Notes under the pieces: generated by a model | Told to the model about the DNA's origin: nothing | Database searches by the model: none | Seen by the model: only the letters and a program-made list of their open reading frames with translations | Translations under genes and position numbers: made by a program | NCBI RefSeq assembly: GCF_023715405.1 | Contig: NZ_JAMBOC010000005.1 | Span: 106,618-170,617, forward strand | Direction: 5' to 3' | DNA: 64,000 bases | DNA from: Solibacillus isronensis | Lineage (GTDB): Bacteria; Bacillota; Bacilli; Bacillales_A; Planococcaceae | In this document: positions 15,815-23,937 of the stretch, piece after piece | Numbering within the stretch: the first letter of the stretch is position 1 | Layout of the letters: each line of letters starts with the position of its first letter

Positions 15815-15834
15815 AAACCGCACTTACTTATGAT
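15815..15834. repeat. rlmH-proximal copy of the direct repeat (att-like)
   Basis: Identical over 20 bp to 10399-10418. It contains the rlmH stop codon and the codons for H-K, giving the core A-T-C-A-T-A-A-G-T-A-A used by SCC-type elements at the 3' end of rlmH (orfX). Confidence 0.75.
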
Positions 15835-16303
15835 ACGGTTCACCCTTAATAATTCTAAAACTGCGGTAAATCTGCTCTACTAGCACTAGTTTCATCAACT
15901 GGTGAGGCAGCGTCATTTTTCCGAAGCACAGTTTTTCATCCGCGCGATTAAGTACATCCGCATGCAATCCTAATGATCCGCCTATAACAAACGCGACTTT
16001 GCTTTTCCCGTAAGTCATTAGCGCCTCTAAATCTGCGGCCATTTCTTCACTCGTTTTCATTTTACCGTCAAGTGCCAATGCGATGACATATGTACCGTCA
16101 TTGATTTTCGCAAGGATACGGTCACCTTCTTTACGTTTGACGATTTCCATATCAGCTTCACTTAACTGCTCAGGTGCTTTCTCATCCGGTACTTCTACTA
16201 AATCGATTTTCGCATAGCCGCCTAATCGCTTTACATATTCCTCAATACCCATTTTTAAATACTTTTCTTTCAACTTACCAACCGAGATGATAGTAATATT
16301 CAC
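15824..16303 (-). CDS. rlmH: 23S rRNA (pseudouridine1915-N3)-methyltransferase RlmH
   Basis: A 159-residue SPOUT-class methyltransferase that methylates pseudouridine 1915 of 23S rRNA in assembled ribosomes. The length is exactly that of the family. The SAM-binding knot is seen in [12 protein letters not shown] and the C-terminal [29 protein letters not shown] stretch ends in P-Y-H-K. The start is GTG and overlaps a DnaA-box-like sequence. Its 3' end is the attachment site of SCC elements in staphylococci, and here it is duplicated 5.4 kb away. Confidence 0.96.
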   Translation of the reverse strand: MNITIISVGKLKEKYLKMGIEEYVKRLGGYAKIDLVEVPDEKAPEQLSEADMEIVKRKEGDRILAKINDGTYVIALALDGKMKTSEEMAADLEALMTYGKSKVAFVIGGSLGLHADVLNRADEKLCFGKMTLPHQLMKLVLVEQIYRSFRIIKGEPYHK

Positions 16304-16368
16304 AACTTATCCACCTTTACGTTCCATTTACAAACAAGTTATCCACAAAAGTTATGCACATATCCACA
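16296..16368 (+). promoter_or_regulatory. DnaA-box cluster upstream of rlmH
   Basis: Matches to TTATNCACA lie at 16339-16347 (TTATCCACA) and 16352-16360 (TTATGCACA). One-mismatch copies lie at 16296-16304, 16307-16315 and 16360-16368. All face the same way. In Bacillus subtilis the rlmH homologue yydA is, to my recollection, one of the chromosomal DnaA-binding clusters outside oriC. Confidence 0.65.
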
Positions 16369-16393
16369 AATAAAAACTATATATTGTGTAAAG

Positions 16394-16558
16394 TTATTTA
16401 CTTGATACAACATATGTTGCGGACTGTTCACAGTAAGAACAAGTTGTTGATAACTTTTCCTCTTCCGATAACAAATCCATCATCGGGAAATTTTCTGTTT
16501 CTGCCACGTGCATATCTAACGCATGATCTATATGGGTTTCACAGCTGTACGTCTTCAT
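16394..16558 (-). CDS. CxxH/CxxC small protein (BA_5709 family)
   Basis: A 54-residue protein with C6-x-x-H9 and C40-x-x-C43, the pattern defining the short CxxH/CxxC family found beside rlmH in Bacillales. The four ligands probably bind one zinc ion; the function is unknown. The open frame extends further up, but the ATG at 16558 has AAGAAGG at the right distance and gives the family length. It sits between two DnaA-box groups and between htrA and rlmH, all on the minus strand. Confidence 0.8.
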   Translation of the reverse strand: MKTYSCETHIDHALDMHVAETENFPMMDLLSEEEKLSTTCSYCEQSATYVVSSK

Positions 16559-16595
16559 TTTTAAACCTTCTTTCTTTTCTGAAATTTCCACAAAC

Positions 16596-16720
16596 TTATT
16601 CACAATTTTTGAAATGTTATCCACAACCCATTGTAACAGACAAAAAACGAGTAGAAAAGACAAGCCTTTTTCTTCTCTACCCGTTGTGTACAATTTCATT
16701 CTTTTATTAAGTTATCCACA
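16596..16720 (+). promoter_or_regulatory. Second DnaA-box group between the CxxH protein and htrA
   Basis: Perfect TTATNCACA matches at 16596-16604, 16617-16625 and 16712-16720, all on the plus strand. With the group at 16296-16368 they make five perfect and three near-perfect boxes in 425 bases, 37 kb from oriC. Confidence 0.65.
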
Positions 16721-16721
16721 T

Positions 16722-18014
16722 TTACAATTGTGCATTTTCCACTAACTCTAAATTAGCCTCTACTATTTTACCGTTGCGATATACTTTAATTTTTAATGTA
16801 TCGCCAATAGATTTTTGATTATATAAATGTTTACGAAGCTCAATTGCATTTTCGATTTTTTCGCCATCCATTTCTACAATGACATCGTACTGCTGTAAAC
16901 CTGCTTTATCTGCAGCTGAACCTCTTACAACTTGAGAAATGACAACACCATTCGTTACTTCTTCAGGTAATTTTAATGTTTGCTGTTGATAATAAGCCGG
17001 TACTTCCGTTAAATCGACTAAGGAAATTCCCATAGTTGGGCGTTGTACTTCCCCATGCTTTTCGAGTTGTTCAATAATTGGAATTGCTGAATTGATCGGA
17101 ATCGCAAATCCTAAGCCCTCAACTGAAGACTGGGCAATTTTCATCGAATTTATACCGATTAATTCACCTGCAATATTCACTAAAGCTCCGCCTGAGTTCC
17201 CTGAGTTGATTGCTGCATCAGTCTGTAATACTTCTGTTGACCAGTCTTCTGCACCATCTTCATTTAAGTCGACAGGTACAGAGCGGTCTTTCCCCGAAAT
17301 TACACCTGTTGTTACCGAACCATAAAAATCTAATCCTAATGGATTTCCGATGGCAATTACCGTTTCACCTTGTTTTAATACATCCGAATTTCCAAAGTTA
17401 GCTACTGTATCGATTCCTTCACTTGGTATTGAAAGTATTGCCAAGTCTGTCCAAATATCAGAACCGATAAGCTCTGCTTTTACTTTCTCGCCATCATCTA
17501 AAGTTACTTCAATTTGTTCTGCACCATCCACAACATGGTGGTTCGTTACGATAAAGGCAAAGTTCCCTTCTTTTTTATATACAACGCCTGAACCGCTACC
17601 TACCGCTTGAGCTTCTCCCGTACTTTGATTCCAAAAGTTTGGTGCTACATTTTGGATATTTGTAATCCCAACAACGGCACTCGATACTTTTTCAACCGCA
17701 TTTGTTACATCAGTTGTCACCTCTGTTGCAGTTTGGCTAATCGTTGAGTTTGGGGAATCATTTGTAACCGAGTTAACTTCATTACCACCTGGTAGCTGAT
17801 TTGCCAACGAGGGGAGCAGGAGCCATAATAATAAAGCACCAACGACAACACCACTCAAGCCAGATAAAAAGTACCCGCCTTTACTGCCGCCTTTTTTTTC
17901 TTTTCTATTTTGCCGCTGTTTTTTTTCTTCTTCTTCTCTTTTTAAACGAGCCTCAAGCTCAGCAATACGATCATTTTGAGTTTCTTTTTTATCGTCTTCA
18001 GGATAGTATCCCAT
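16722..18014 (-). CDS. htrC: HtrA/DegP-family membrane serine protease
   Basis: A 430-residue trypsin-like protease anchored by one transmembrane helix (about residues 48-70) after a charged, coiled-coil cytoplasmic segment. The catalytic triad is visible as H160 (T-N-H-H-V-V), D190 (W-T-D-L-A-I-L) and S274 (G-N-S-G-G-A). A PDZ domain follows (about 330-420). Such proteins degrade or refold misfolded exported proteins at the membrane surface. The open frame begins at 18065; ATG 18014 is preferred because AAAGG lies nine bases upstream (ATG 18023 is too close to it). It follows walJ as yyxA/htrC does in Bacillus. Confidence 0.88.
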   Translation of the reverse strand: MGYYPEDDKKETQNDRIAELEARLKREEEEKKQRQNRKEKKGGSKGGYFLSGLSGVVVGALLLWLLLPSLANQLPGGNEVNSVTNDSPNSTISQTATEVTTDVTNAVEKVSSAVVGITNIQNVAPNFWNQSTGEAQAVGSGSGVVYKKEGNFAFIVTNHHVVDGAEQIEVTLDDGEKVKAELIGSDIWTDLAILSIPSEGIDTVANFGNSDVLKQGETVIAIGNPLGLDFYGSVTTGVISGKDRSVPVDLNEDGAEDWSTEVLQTDAAINSGNSGGALVNIAGELIGINSMKIAQSSVEGLGFAIPINSAIPIIEQLEKHGEVQRPTMGISLVDLTEVPAYYQQQTLKLPEEVTNGVVISQVVRGSAADKAGLQQYDVIVEMDGEKIENAIELRKHLYNQKSIGDTLKIKVYRNGKIVEANLELVENAQL

Positions 18015-18112
18015 ATCGCTCATCCTTTCTTTATTCCTCTTACTGTTAGCATACACACTTAACATTAAAATTAGATGAAAATCACATAAAACCTAATTAA
18101 AAAATTGTTCAT

Positions 18113-18155
18113 AAAATAAAAAAGGTATGCTAAAAGTAGAAACTTTTAACACACC
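18113..18155 (-). terminator. Terminator after walJ
   Basis: GGTGTGTTAAAAGT and ACTTTTAGCATACC pair fully with two wobbles around TTCT, followed by TTTTTTATTTT on the minus strand. It separates htrA from the wal operon, so htrA needs its own promoter. Confidence 0.75.
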
Positions 18156-18195
18156 TATCTTTTACCCATATTTACTTCAATTATGCCTTGCTAAA

Positions 18196-18984
18196 TTAAA
18201 CTGTCACAAGCTTTGTCGGCTCATTGGCATCGGTATCATGCAGATGCAAATATTCCCCTGCAATAATACCGCATGACTGTAATGTCTGTTCTACGCTCAT
18301 CCGCGCCAGATCTTTCATATTGTTGTCTTTACTTAAATGCGCCAAATAAATTTGCGTCGGTTTTTCTGCTACAACATCAGCCATTGCTACTGCAGCATCC
18401 TCATTTGAAACATGTCCTACATCCGATAATATACGGCGTTTAATACTCCAAGGATATTTGCCCATTTGAAGCATACTCACATCGTGGTTACTTTCAAATA
18501 CGTAGGCATCTGCTGCTGAGATATATCCTTTCATCCGGTCACTGACATAGCCTGTATCTGTAATGACAACTAGCTTTCGCCCGTTCTCATAGAATGTATA
18601 GAACATCGGTTCAGCAGCATCGTGAGACACGGCAAATGATTGAATATCCAGCCCGCCGAATGTTTTTACTGTTTCCATATCAAAATCAAAACATAAATCG
18701 GTTGGGATTGTTCCTACTAGCCCGTCCATCGCTGTCCATGTTTTTGCATTTGCAAATACAGGAATATTATATTTACGTGCAATGACACCGAGCCCTTTTA
18801 TATGGTCACTATGCTCATGTGTTACTAAAATACCTGATAAACTTTTCATATCACGATCTATATTAGCAAACAGTTGCTCCATTTTCTTTCCGCTTAAGCC
18901 TGCATCAATCAAAAATGAGTGTTCATCATTTTCTACGTAGACTGCGTTTCCTGTACTGCCACTTGCTAAAACGCTAAATCGCAT
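18196..18984 (-). CDS. walJ: MBL-fold hydrolase WalJ (YycJ)
   Basis: A 262-residue metallo-beta-lactamase fold protein with the metal motif [12 protein letters not shown] and later ligands (S-H-D-A-A, T-D-T-G-Y). YycJ/WalJ is a cytoplasmic nuclease-like enzyme linked to coordination of cell division with replication and to DNA repair. It is the distal gene of the walRKHIJ operon, 12 bases after walI. The start is ATG and the length is typical. Confidence 0.93.
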   Translation of the reverse strand: MRFSVLASGSTGNAVYVENDEHSFLIDAGLSGKKMEQLFANIDRDMKSLSGILVTHEHSDHIKGLGVIARKYNIPVFANAKTWTAMDGLVGTIPTDLCFDFDMETVKTFGGLDIQSFAVSHDAAEPMFYTFYENGRKLVVITDTGYVSDRMKGYISAADAYVFESNHDVSMLQMGKYPWSIKRRILSDVGHVSNEDAAVAMADVVAEKPTQIYLAHLSKDNNMKDLARMSVEQTLQSCGIIAGEYLHLHDTDANEPTKLVTV

Positions 18985-18996
18985 TGTTAAAACTCC

Positions 18997-19830
18997 CTAC
19001 TCTTCCAAATCCTCTGTCTGCTCAACAATTTCGGATAAGTCATTTTGGATCTCCACAATTCGTCCTTGTACCGCATTCACAAAATGTATTTCTTCTGTGT
19101 CATCAGCCAGTTTTACCCGCACTTCCCATGTCGGTGCAAATACTTGTGTTTGCGTTAATTGAACAATTGTAGAGTAGCCTAGATTCATTTCCGTAATCTG
19201 AGAATTCGGTTTTAATAAATTCTTTCCATATAGAATCTGCAATACTTGTCTTGCAGTTAATAGATTTTGCTGTTTATCTAACTTTTCATGCTTTTCCAGC
19301 ATTGTTTGCTCATAGGAAACAATGCGGTTGTCATCATCCCAATAAAGTTTTACATAACCACGCACATTATAATACAGTGTTACATCATTCACCTTCTGGA
19401 AAAATGTCGCTTCTCTTTTCTCTTCATCGATATTCCAAAGCACATAGGAATTACCTTCATATACATTGTTGTGGACAAATTCAGTATATGAATCTCGAGT
19501 ATCGCTTTTCTGTAGCTTTACAGGCTTGTCCATCGTCACAATCAGCTTATTGTTATTTTCGATCTTTGCACTTTGATTCGGAAAGTATGGCACTTCAGAT
19601 GGAGAGAAATTTTTAATTTGTCCGGAATAATATGCCGCACTTTCCTTATTGTTCGGAAGGGCAATATACGTTATATTATCTTCCTTCAAACGGGCTTCGA
19701 TTTCCACCGTTTCCCCTAAAACTTCTATTTTCTCTCCTTCTTTATAGCTCTCTAAATACTGCGTATATAAAAAGATATTCAATACTAGAAAAACCCATAT
19801 AAAAATAGTTTTCGTTTTACTCCAATCCAA
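18997..19830 (-). CDS. walI: WalI (YycI), regulator of the WalK kinase
   Basis: A 277-residue protein with one N-terminal transmembrane helix (about residues 6-25) and an extracytoplasmic YycI domain. With WalH it binds WalK in the membrane and tunes its activity. The frame opens at 19875, but the family begins M-D-W-S-K-T-K, which here requires the TTG at 19830; AGGGGG lies eight bases upstream. The start overlaps the end of walH by 14 bases, implying coupling. Confidence 0.92.
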   Translation of the reverse strand: MDWSKTKTIFIWVFLVLNIFLYTQYLESYKEGEKIEVLGETVEIEARLKEDNITYIALPNNKESAAYYSGQIKNFSPSEVPYFPNQSAKIENNNKLIVTMDKPVKLQKSDTRDSYTEFVHNNVYEGNSYVLWNIDEEKREATFFQKVNDVTLYYNVRGYVKLYWDDDNRIVSYEQTMLEKHEKLDKQQNLLTARQVLQILYGKNLLKPNSQITEMNLGYSTIVQLTQTQVFAPTWEVRVKLADDTEEIHFVNAVQGRIVEIQNDLSEIVEQTEDLEE

Positions 19831-21151
19831 ATTCATCACCCCCTGTTTCCTCGGGTGAAAGGCGTGTCCATTCATTGTTTGTTACGGCAAACCATTTTGG
19901 CTCCAATACGAGGACTAAATCCGTATCCTGATCCGATTCTTCAAGCGTTAATTCATACCCAACAACGATTTCCTCTGTTTCATTAAATAATTTTTTATCA
20001 TTTGTACGGAGTGACTCAGCTATTTGTTCCCCTGATTCCAGATCTCTCTGTACCCCATCAATATGAGTATCCATTAAATAATAAGGGCGGCGGTAACGGA
20101 AAATACGGTCTTCACCCCAAGTAGTTACGAGACGAGTCATCGTATCATTACTGTATACAGGAAGACCCTGTACAAATAGCTGATACTCTGTACTATGCCT
20201 TCCAATGTCCATATAGGACAAGCGGTAATCCATTGTAAATCCACCATGGTCATTTATAAAATTATAACTGTCCTTCAATAATCTTGTCGAAGGAAGCGGT
20301 GTATTACTTTCTGCAGTCGGGTATACATAATTTATTATCCGATTTTGGCTATCAACTGTCATTAACGATGTTCCATCAGTAAACCGTTCTGATTGAGAAC
20401 TTTCAATATTCCTTTGTACGATTTTTAAATCGGTGAACAGAATCTTTTTAAATAGATCAGGTTTAATATCTACAGCTAAATATCTGTCCCTCGCTAACTG
20501 TATAGGATCTTTGGCCACATATAAAGAGCGTAAAGCATCCCGTTCAACTTCAACGTATTGGCTATAATCATTGGCTGGTTCAATTACCTTCTCCATGAAA
20601 TAATCCTTATCCGGTACGCTTGCATACGCTCTATAATATAAACGTTTTTCTGTGTTTAGGAAGAGCAACTGTATCTGATCACTATTTTCAACATTTGACC
20701 AGTCTATAATAAGACGTGTAAAGCTTGCATCCGGTATTTCATTTTCATTATATGACAATAGATTAGAGAAAACGCGCAAAGGAATTTCTTCATTATAAAA
20801 CATTGTTATACGATTATTCGTACGCACCATTTCATTCATTTTACTGTCTGAAAGGTCACTTTTAATTAATTCCATCTCGTAAACTTGCCATAAACGTAAG
20901 TGTTTATATAAACCTTTTAAAGGTGTTGAAGAGACTGTACCGTAAAATTGGTCATTTTGGCGATACAACAATCTGTACGGTTTTATTACTTCCTGTAAAT
21001 CCTTAGGTTTGCCGACAAGTACTTCCTCAATCTGGGTCTCCTTTATCGTTTCATATTCCGGTTTGTAATTCCAAATAAGAAGTGTGAACACAATGCTGAG
21101 TAAAACGAGGAATGCTAATAAAAGAGATTTTATCTGTTCAACATATTTCAT
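19817..21151 (-). CDS. walH: WalH (YycH), regulator of the WalK kinase
   Basis: A 444-residue protein with an N-terminal signal-anchor helix (about residues 9-27) and a large extracytoplasmic YycH domain. It partners WalI and WalK at the membrane. The ATG at 21151 overlaps the walK stop codon as ATGA; the frame itself opens two codons earlier with a TTG. The sequence is divergent, as is usual for this family, but position and length are diagnostic. Confidence 0.92.
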   Translation of the reverse strand: MKYVEQIKSLLLAFLVLLSIVFTLLIWNYKPEYETIKETQIEEVLVGKPKDLQEVIKPYRLLYRQNDQFYGTVSSTPLKGLYKHLRLWQVYEMELIKSDLSDSKMNEMVRTNNRITMFYNEEIPLRVFSNLLSYNENEIPDASFTRLIIDWSNVENSDQIQLLFLNTEKRLYYRAYASVPDKDYFMEKVIEPANDYSQYVEVERDALRSLYVAKDPIQLARDRYLAVDIKPDLFKKILFTDLKIVQRNIESSQSERFTDGTSLMTVDSQNRIINYVYPTAESNTPLPSTRLLKDSYNFINDHGGFTMDYRLSYMDIGRHSTEYQLFVQGLPVYSNDTMTRLVTTWGEDRIFRYRRPYYLMDTHIDGVQRDLESGEQIAESLRTNDKKLFNETEEIVVGYELTLEESDQDTDLVLVLEPKWFAVTNNEWTRLSPEETGGDEFGLE

Positions 21152-22983
21152 TCCCAATCACCCGCTTCATCCAATTCATATGGCAATGTGAAGAATATCG
21201 TAGTACCCTGGCCTTCCTCACTTTCTGCCCAAATTTTCCCGCCGTGTGCTTCAATCATTTCACGAGCGATTGCAAGACCTAAACCTGTTCCACCCATCGA
21301 CCTTGCTCTTGCTCGGTCTACACGATAGAAACGATCAAAAATTCGCGTCACATTTTCTTTCGGAATTCCCATGCCATCATCTGAAATCATAACGCGAATC
21401 ATATTATCATGAACGGTAAAACCAAAACGAATATTGCCGCCATCCGGAGAATACTTCAATGCATTTGAAATAATATTATCGATTACCTGTGTCAGCTTAT
21501 CGGTATCAATATCAACAAAATAACTTTTTTCCGGAAGCAATCGGATAAACTCTACATTTTGTGACTTCGACATTTCAAATCGGTCGATAATTTGCGTGAA
21601 AAACTTATTAAATTCAACAAACTCCAAGTTCAGTTCATACTCCTGGCTGTCCATTTTTGATAACTGCAGCAAATCATTAACAAGGCGGATCATACGCTCT
21701 GTTTCAGTTTGTGTGACGTTTAAAAATGTTGGCGCTATATTTTCATCTTTCCACGCACCTTCTGCAAGGGCTTCTAAATAGCTGCGCATCGTCGTTAACG
21801 GCGTACGCAATTCATGGGAAACATTCGCAACAAATTCACGACGTTCCATATCGATTTTTTCCTGTTCGGTAATATCATGCAATACTGTAATCAGACCATT
21901 AACAAAACCTGTTTCCTTTTGAATTACAGAAAAGTTTGCTCGTAACACATATGGCGCATCATTCATACTAAAATCAAGATTCACAGGATCTTTCATATGA
22001 ATCAAGTCTTCAAAACTATATTCCTGGTCTAAACGCAATACCGATGCAATCGGGCGGTTTAAAGTTGTTTCACGTGAATCATGAAGCAATTCCAATGCCG
22101 GATCATTAATCAAAATAATTTTCCCTTTACGGTCTGTTGCAATTACACCATCTGTCATATTACTAAGTACGCTTGCCAGTTTCCGGCGTTCAGCCTCTGT
22201 CGTGGATTGTGCTTCCTGAAGGCGATTGGTCAAATGATTGAAGGCAATGGCTAACTGTCCAATTTCATCTGTTCCGTATACACGCACTTTCCTTGCATAA
22301 TTCCCTTTTGACATTGCCTGCGCCTGTTTTCGCATATCGGAAATAGGGCGAGTGATGGTTCTCGCAACTAAAATTCCTAATATAATCGTAATAGCAAGCG
22401 AAACTGCAATACCTGCTGCAAAAATACGATTAATTTCATTTAATTGCTCATATACCTTTTCAATATTCGATTGAACGTAAATGACACCCTTCAATTCCCC
22501 CTTGGGCCCTACATTATCCATAATAGGGACAGCCAGTATCCACATGCGATCTCCTGTATCCCGATCCATTGAAACCTTATCCAACAGTGTTTCGGAAGAC
22601 GCGGCCTGTTGGATAATTTCTTCATTTATCCGTTGACCAACAATTGCCTGGTCATTATCGGAAGTAGCCAATATACGGTATTGACGGTCCACTACATTGA
22701 TTTTGTTAATATCTTCTGTAGAAAAACCCTGCAAAATGGACTTTAAACTATCCTCTATCGTAGGAGGCGTATTTTCATCGCGCACTTTTAACATTTCTTC
22801 ACGAACACTATAATGCACAAGCTCTATTCTTTGGCGAATCGAATCCTGGAAATTCGTTTTTAAACTCGTCTCCAGCTGCTTTGAGAAATAAATGCCTATA
22901 ATTTGAAGAGCAATAATAATTAATAGGACATAAATCAGTACAAGCTTTACATGGATGGACTTAAAAAAGTTCACTTTTTGCAT
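21148..22983 (-). CDS. walK: Sensor histidine kinase WalK (YycG)
   Basis: A 611-residue essential kinase that controls cell-wall metabolism genes through WalR. Domains in order: transmembrane helix 1 (about 13-33), extracytoplasmic sensor, helix 2 (about 187-207), HAMP (about 207-260), PAS (about 265-375), HisKA with phospho-acceptor His390 in V-S-H-E-L-R-T-P-L, and HATPase with G-T-G-L-G-L-A-I. It sits 5 bases after walR. A parS-like sequence lies inside the gene at 22066-22081. Confidence 0.97.
   Translation of the reverse strand: MQKVNFFKSIHVKLVLIYVLLIIIALQIIGIYFSKQLETSLKTNFQDSIRQRIELVHYSVREEMLKVRDENTPPTIEDSLKSILQGFSTEDINKINVVDRQYRILATSDNDQAIVGQRINEEIIQQAASSETLLDKVSMDRDTGDRMWILAVPIMDNVGPKGELKGVIYVQSNIEKVYEQLNEINRIFAAGIAVSLAITIILGILVARTITRPISDMRKQAQAMSKGNYARKVRVYGTDEIGQLAIAFNHLTNRLQEAQSTTEAERRKLASVLSNMTDGVIATDRKGKIILINDPALELLHDSRETTLNRPIASVLRLDQEYSFEDLIHMKDPVNLDFSMNDAPYVLRANFSVIQKETGFVNGLITVLHDITEQEKIDMERREFVANVSHELRTPLTTMRSYLEALAEGAWKDENIAPTFLNVTQTETERMIRLVNDLLQLSKMDSQEYELNLEFVEFNKFFTQIIDRFEMSKSQNVEFIRLLPEKSYFVDIDTDKLTQVIDNIISNALKYSPDGGNIRFGFTVHDNMIRVMISDDGMGIPKENVTRIFDRFYRVDRARARSMGGTGLGLAIAREMIEAHGGKIWAESEEGQGTTIFFTLPYELDEAGDWE
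22066..22081. promoter_or_regulatory. Candidate parS site inside walK
   Basis: TGTTTCACGTGAATCA matches the Bacillus parS consensus TGTTTCACGTGAAACA at 15 of 16 positions. It is about 31 kb from oriC, within the zone where Bacillus parS sites cluster. Because walK is conserved coding sequence, the match could be partly a codon effect. Confidence 0.55.
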
Positions 22984-22988
22984 GTATT

Positions 22989-23702
22989 TTACTCCTGTTC
23001 AGGGTTTCGTAAGTAATAGCCGACTCCTCGTCTCGTAACAATCCATAAAGGATGACTTGGATTATCTTCAATTTTTTCACGTAAACGGCGGATTGTTACG
23101 TCCACTGTTCGTACATCACCGAAATAATCATACCCCCATACTGTTTGCAGCAAATGCTCACGTGTCATAACTTGACCAATATGTTTTGCTAAATAATGCA
23201 GTAATTCAAATTCACGGTGTGTTAATTCAATTGACTCGTCACGCTTTAATACTAAATAGGCATCTGGCTGAATCGTTAAAGAGCCCACTACAATATCATT
23301 CGTTTCCGCTTGTGCTTCTTCTATTTGAGCAGGCACATTTAATCGGCGCATATTCGCTTTTACACGGGCAATTAATTCACGTGTACTGAACGGCTTTGTT
23401 ACATAGTCGTCAGCACCCATTTCCAGCCCCAGCACTTTATCGATTTCCGAACCTTTTGCCGTAAGCATAATAATTGGGAAATCATATTTTTTACGCACTT
23501 CACGACATACTTCCATGCCGTCACGTTTAGGTAGCATAATATCCAGCAACATTAAATCAGGCTGTTCTTCTTCTACTCTTTGAAGCGCTTCGTCCCCATC
23601 ATATGCACAAATGACGCGATAACCTTCTTTTATTAAATTAAACTGCAGAATGTCTGCAATTGGTTTCTCATCGTCTACAACTAATATCGTTTTATCCATC
23701 AT
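22989..23702 (-). CDS. walR: Response regulator WalR (YycF)
   Basis: A 237-residue OmpR-type regulator. The receiver (residues 1-125) has D10/D11, phospho-acceptor D54 in M-L-L-D-I-M-L-P and K-P-F; the winged-helix DNA-binding domain (about 140-235) has the [14 protein letters not shown] recognition segment. It activates autolysin genes and represses their inhibitors. First gene of the wal operon. The start may be either of two adjacent ATGs; GAGG lies six bases before the first. Confidence 0.97.
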   Translation of the reverse strand: MMDKTILVVDDEKPIADILQFNLIKEGYRVICAYDGDEALQRVEEEQPDLMLLDIMLPKRDGMEVCREVRKKYDFPIIMLTAKGSEIDKVLGLEMGADDYVTKPFSTRELIARVKANMRRLNVPAQIEEAQAETNDIVVGSLTIQPDAYLVLKRDESIELTHREFELLHYLAKHIGQVMTREHLLQTVWGYDYFGDVRTVDVTIRRLREKIEDNPSHPLWIVTRRGVGYYLRNPEQE

Positions 23703-23820
23703 CTAATTCCTCTTTTCTCATAAATTCTCTATATAATTATGAAAGGTTATCTTTATTTTTACTATAACTACTCTATCATGCTTTGCCGTTTGGTGCATTA
23801 TACAGCCATACTGCTATGAT

Positions 23821-23836
23821 TATTTTCCGGGAAATA
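23821..23836. promoter_or_regulatory. Candidate Noc-binding site
   Basis: TATTTTCCGGGAAATA matches the Noc-binding consensus TATTTCCCGGGAAATA at 15 of 16 positions and is non-coding. Noc binds such sites and tethers the nucleoid to the membrane to block division over it. noc itself is in this window. Confidence 0.55.
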
Positions 23837-23899
23837 TTCCACCCATTTAAGAATAGTTTTTGAATTTTATCCACTCTAATAACTTGAAGACCATATTAT

Positions 23900-23932
23900 A
23901 GAAAAAGCAGTCCAATTCTGCCTTGGACTGCT
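23900..23932 (-). terminator. Terminator of the M23 endopeptidase gene
   Basis: A perfect 10-bp stem (AGCAGTCCAA and complement), 7-base loop, then TTTTTCTAT on the minus strand. Confidence 0.85.
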
Positions 23933-23937
23933 AAAAG

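Larger units (their letters stand above)
10399..15834. mobile_element. Candidate rlmH-integrated (SCC-like) island, recombinase-less
   Basis: The 5.4-kb segment downstream of rlmH is bounded by a 20-bp perfect direct repeat whose rlmH-proximal copy covers the rlmH stop codon. This is the topology of staphylococcal cassette chromosome elements, which Ccr serine recombinases insert at the core T-A-T-C-A-T-A-A. Cargo is natBA, a LytTR two-component system and a diguanylate cyclase. No ccr or other integrase gene is present, so it would be a remnant or a non-autonomous element. The repeat is seen directly; the mobility is inferred. Confidence 0.4.

Noticed and set aside
16354..16710. A 118-codon plus-strand open frame over the CxxH gene
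   Set aside because: It is antisense to a recognised family gene, has no Shine-Dalgarno and its composition is that of DnaA-box spacers.
17801..18049. A plus-strand frame opposite htrA
   Set aside because: The overlapped strand encodes the conserved transmembrane and charged N-terminus of the protease; no start signal.
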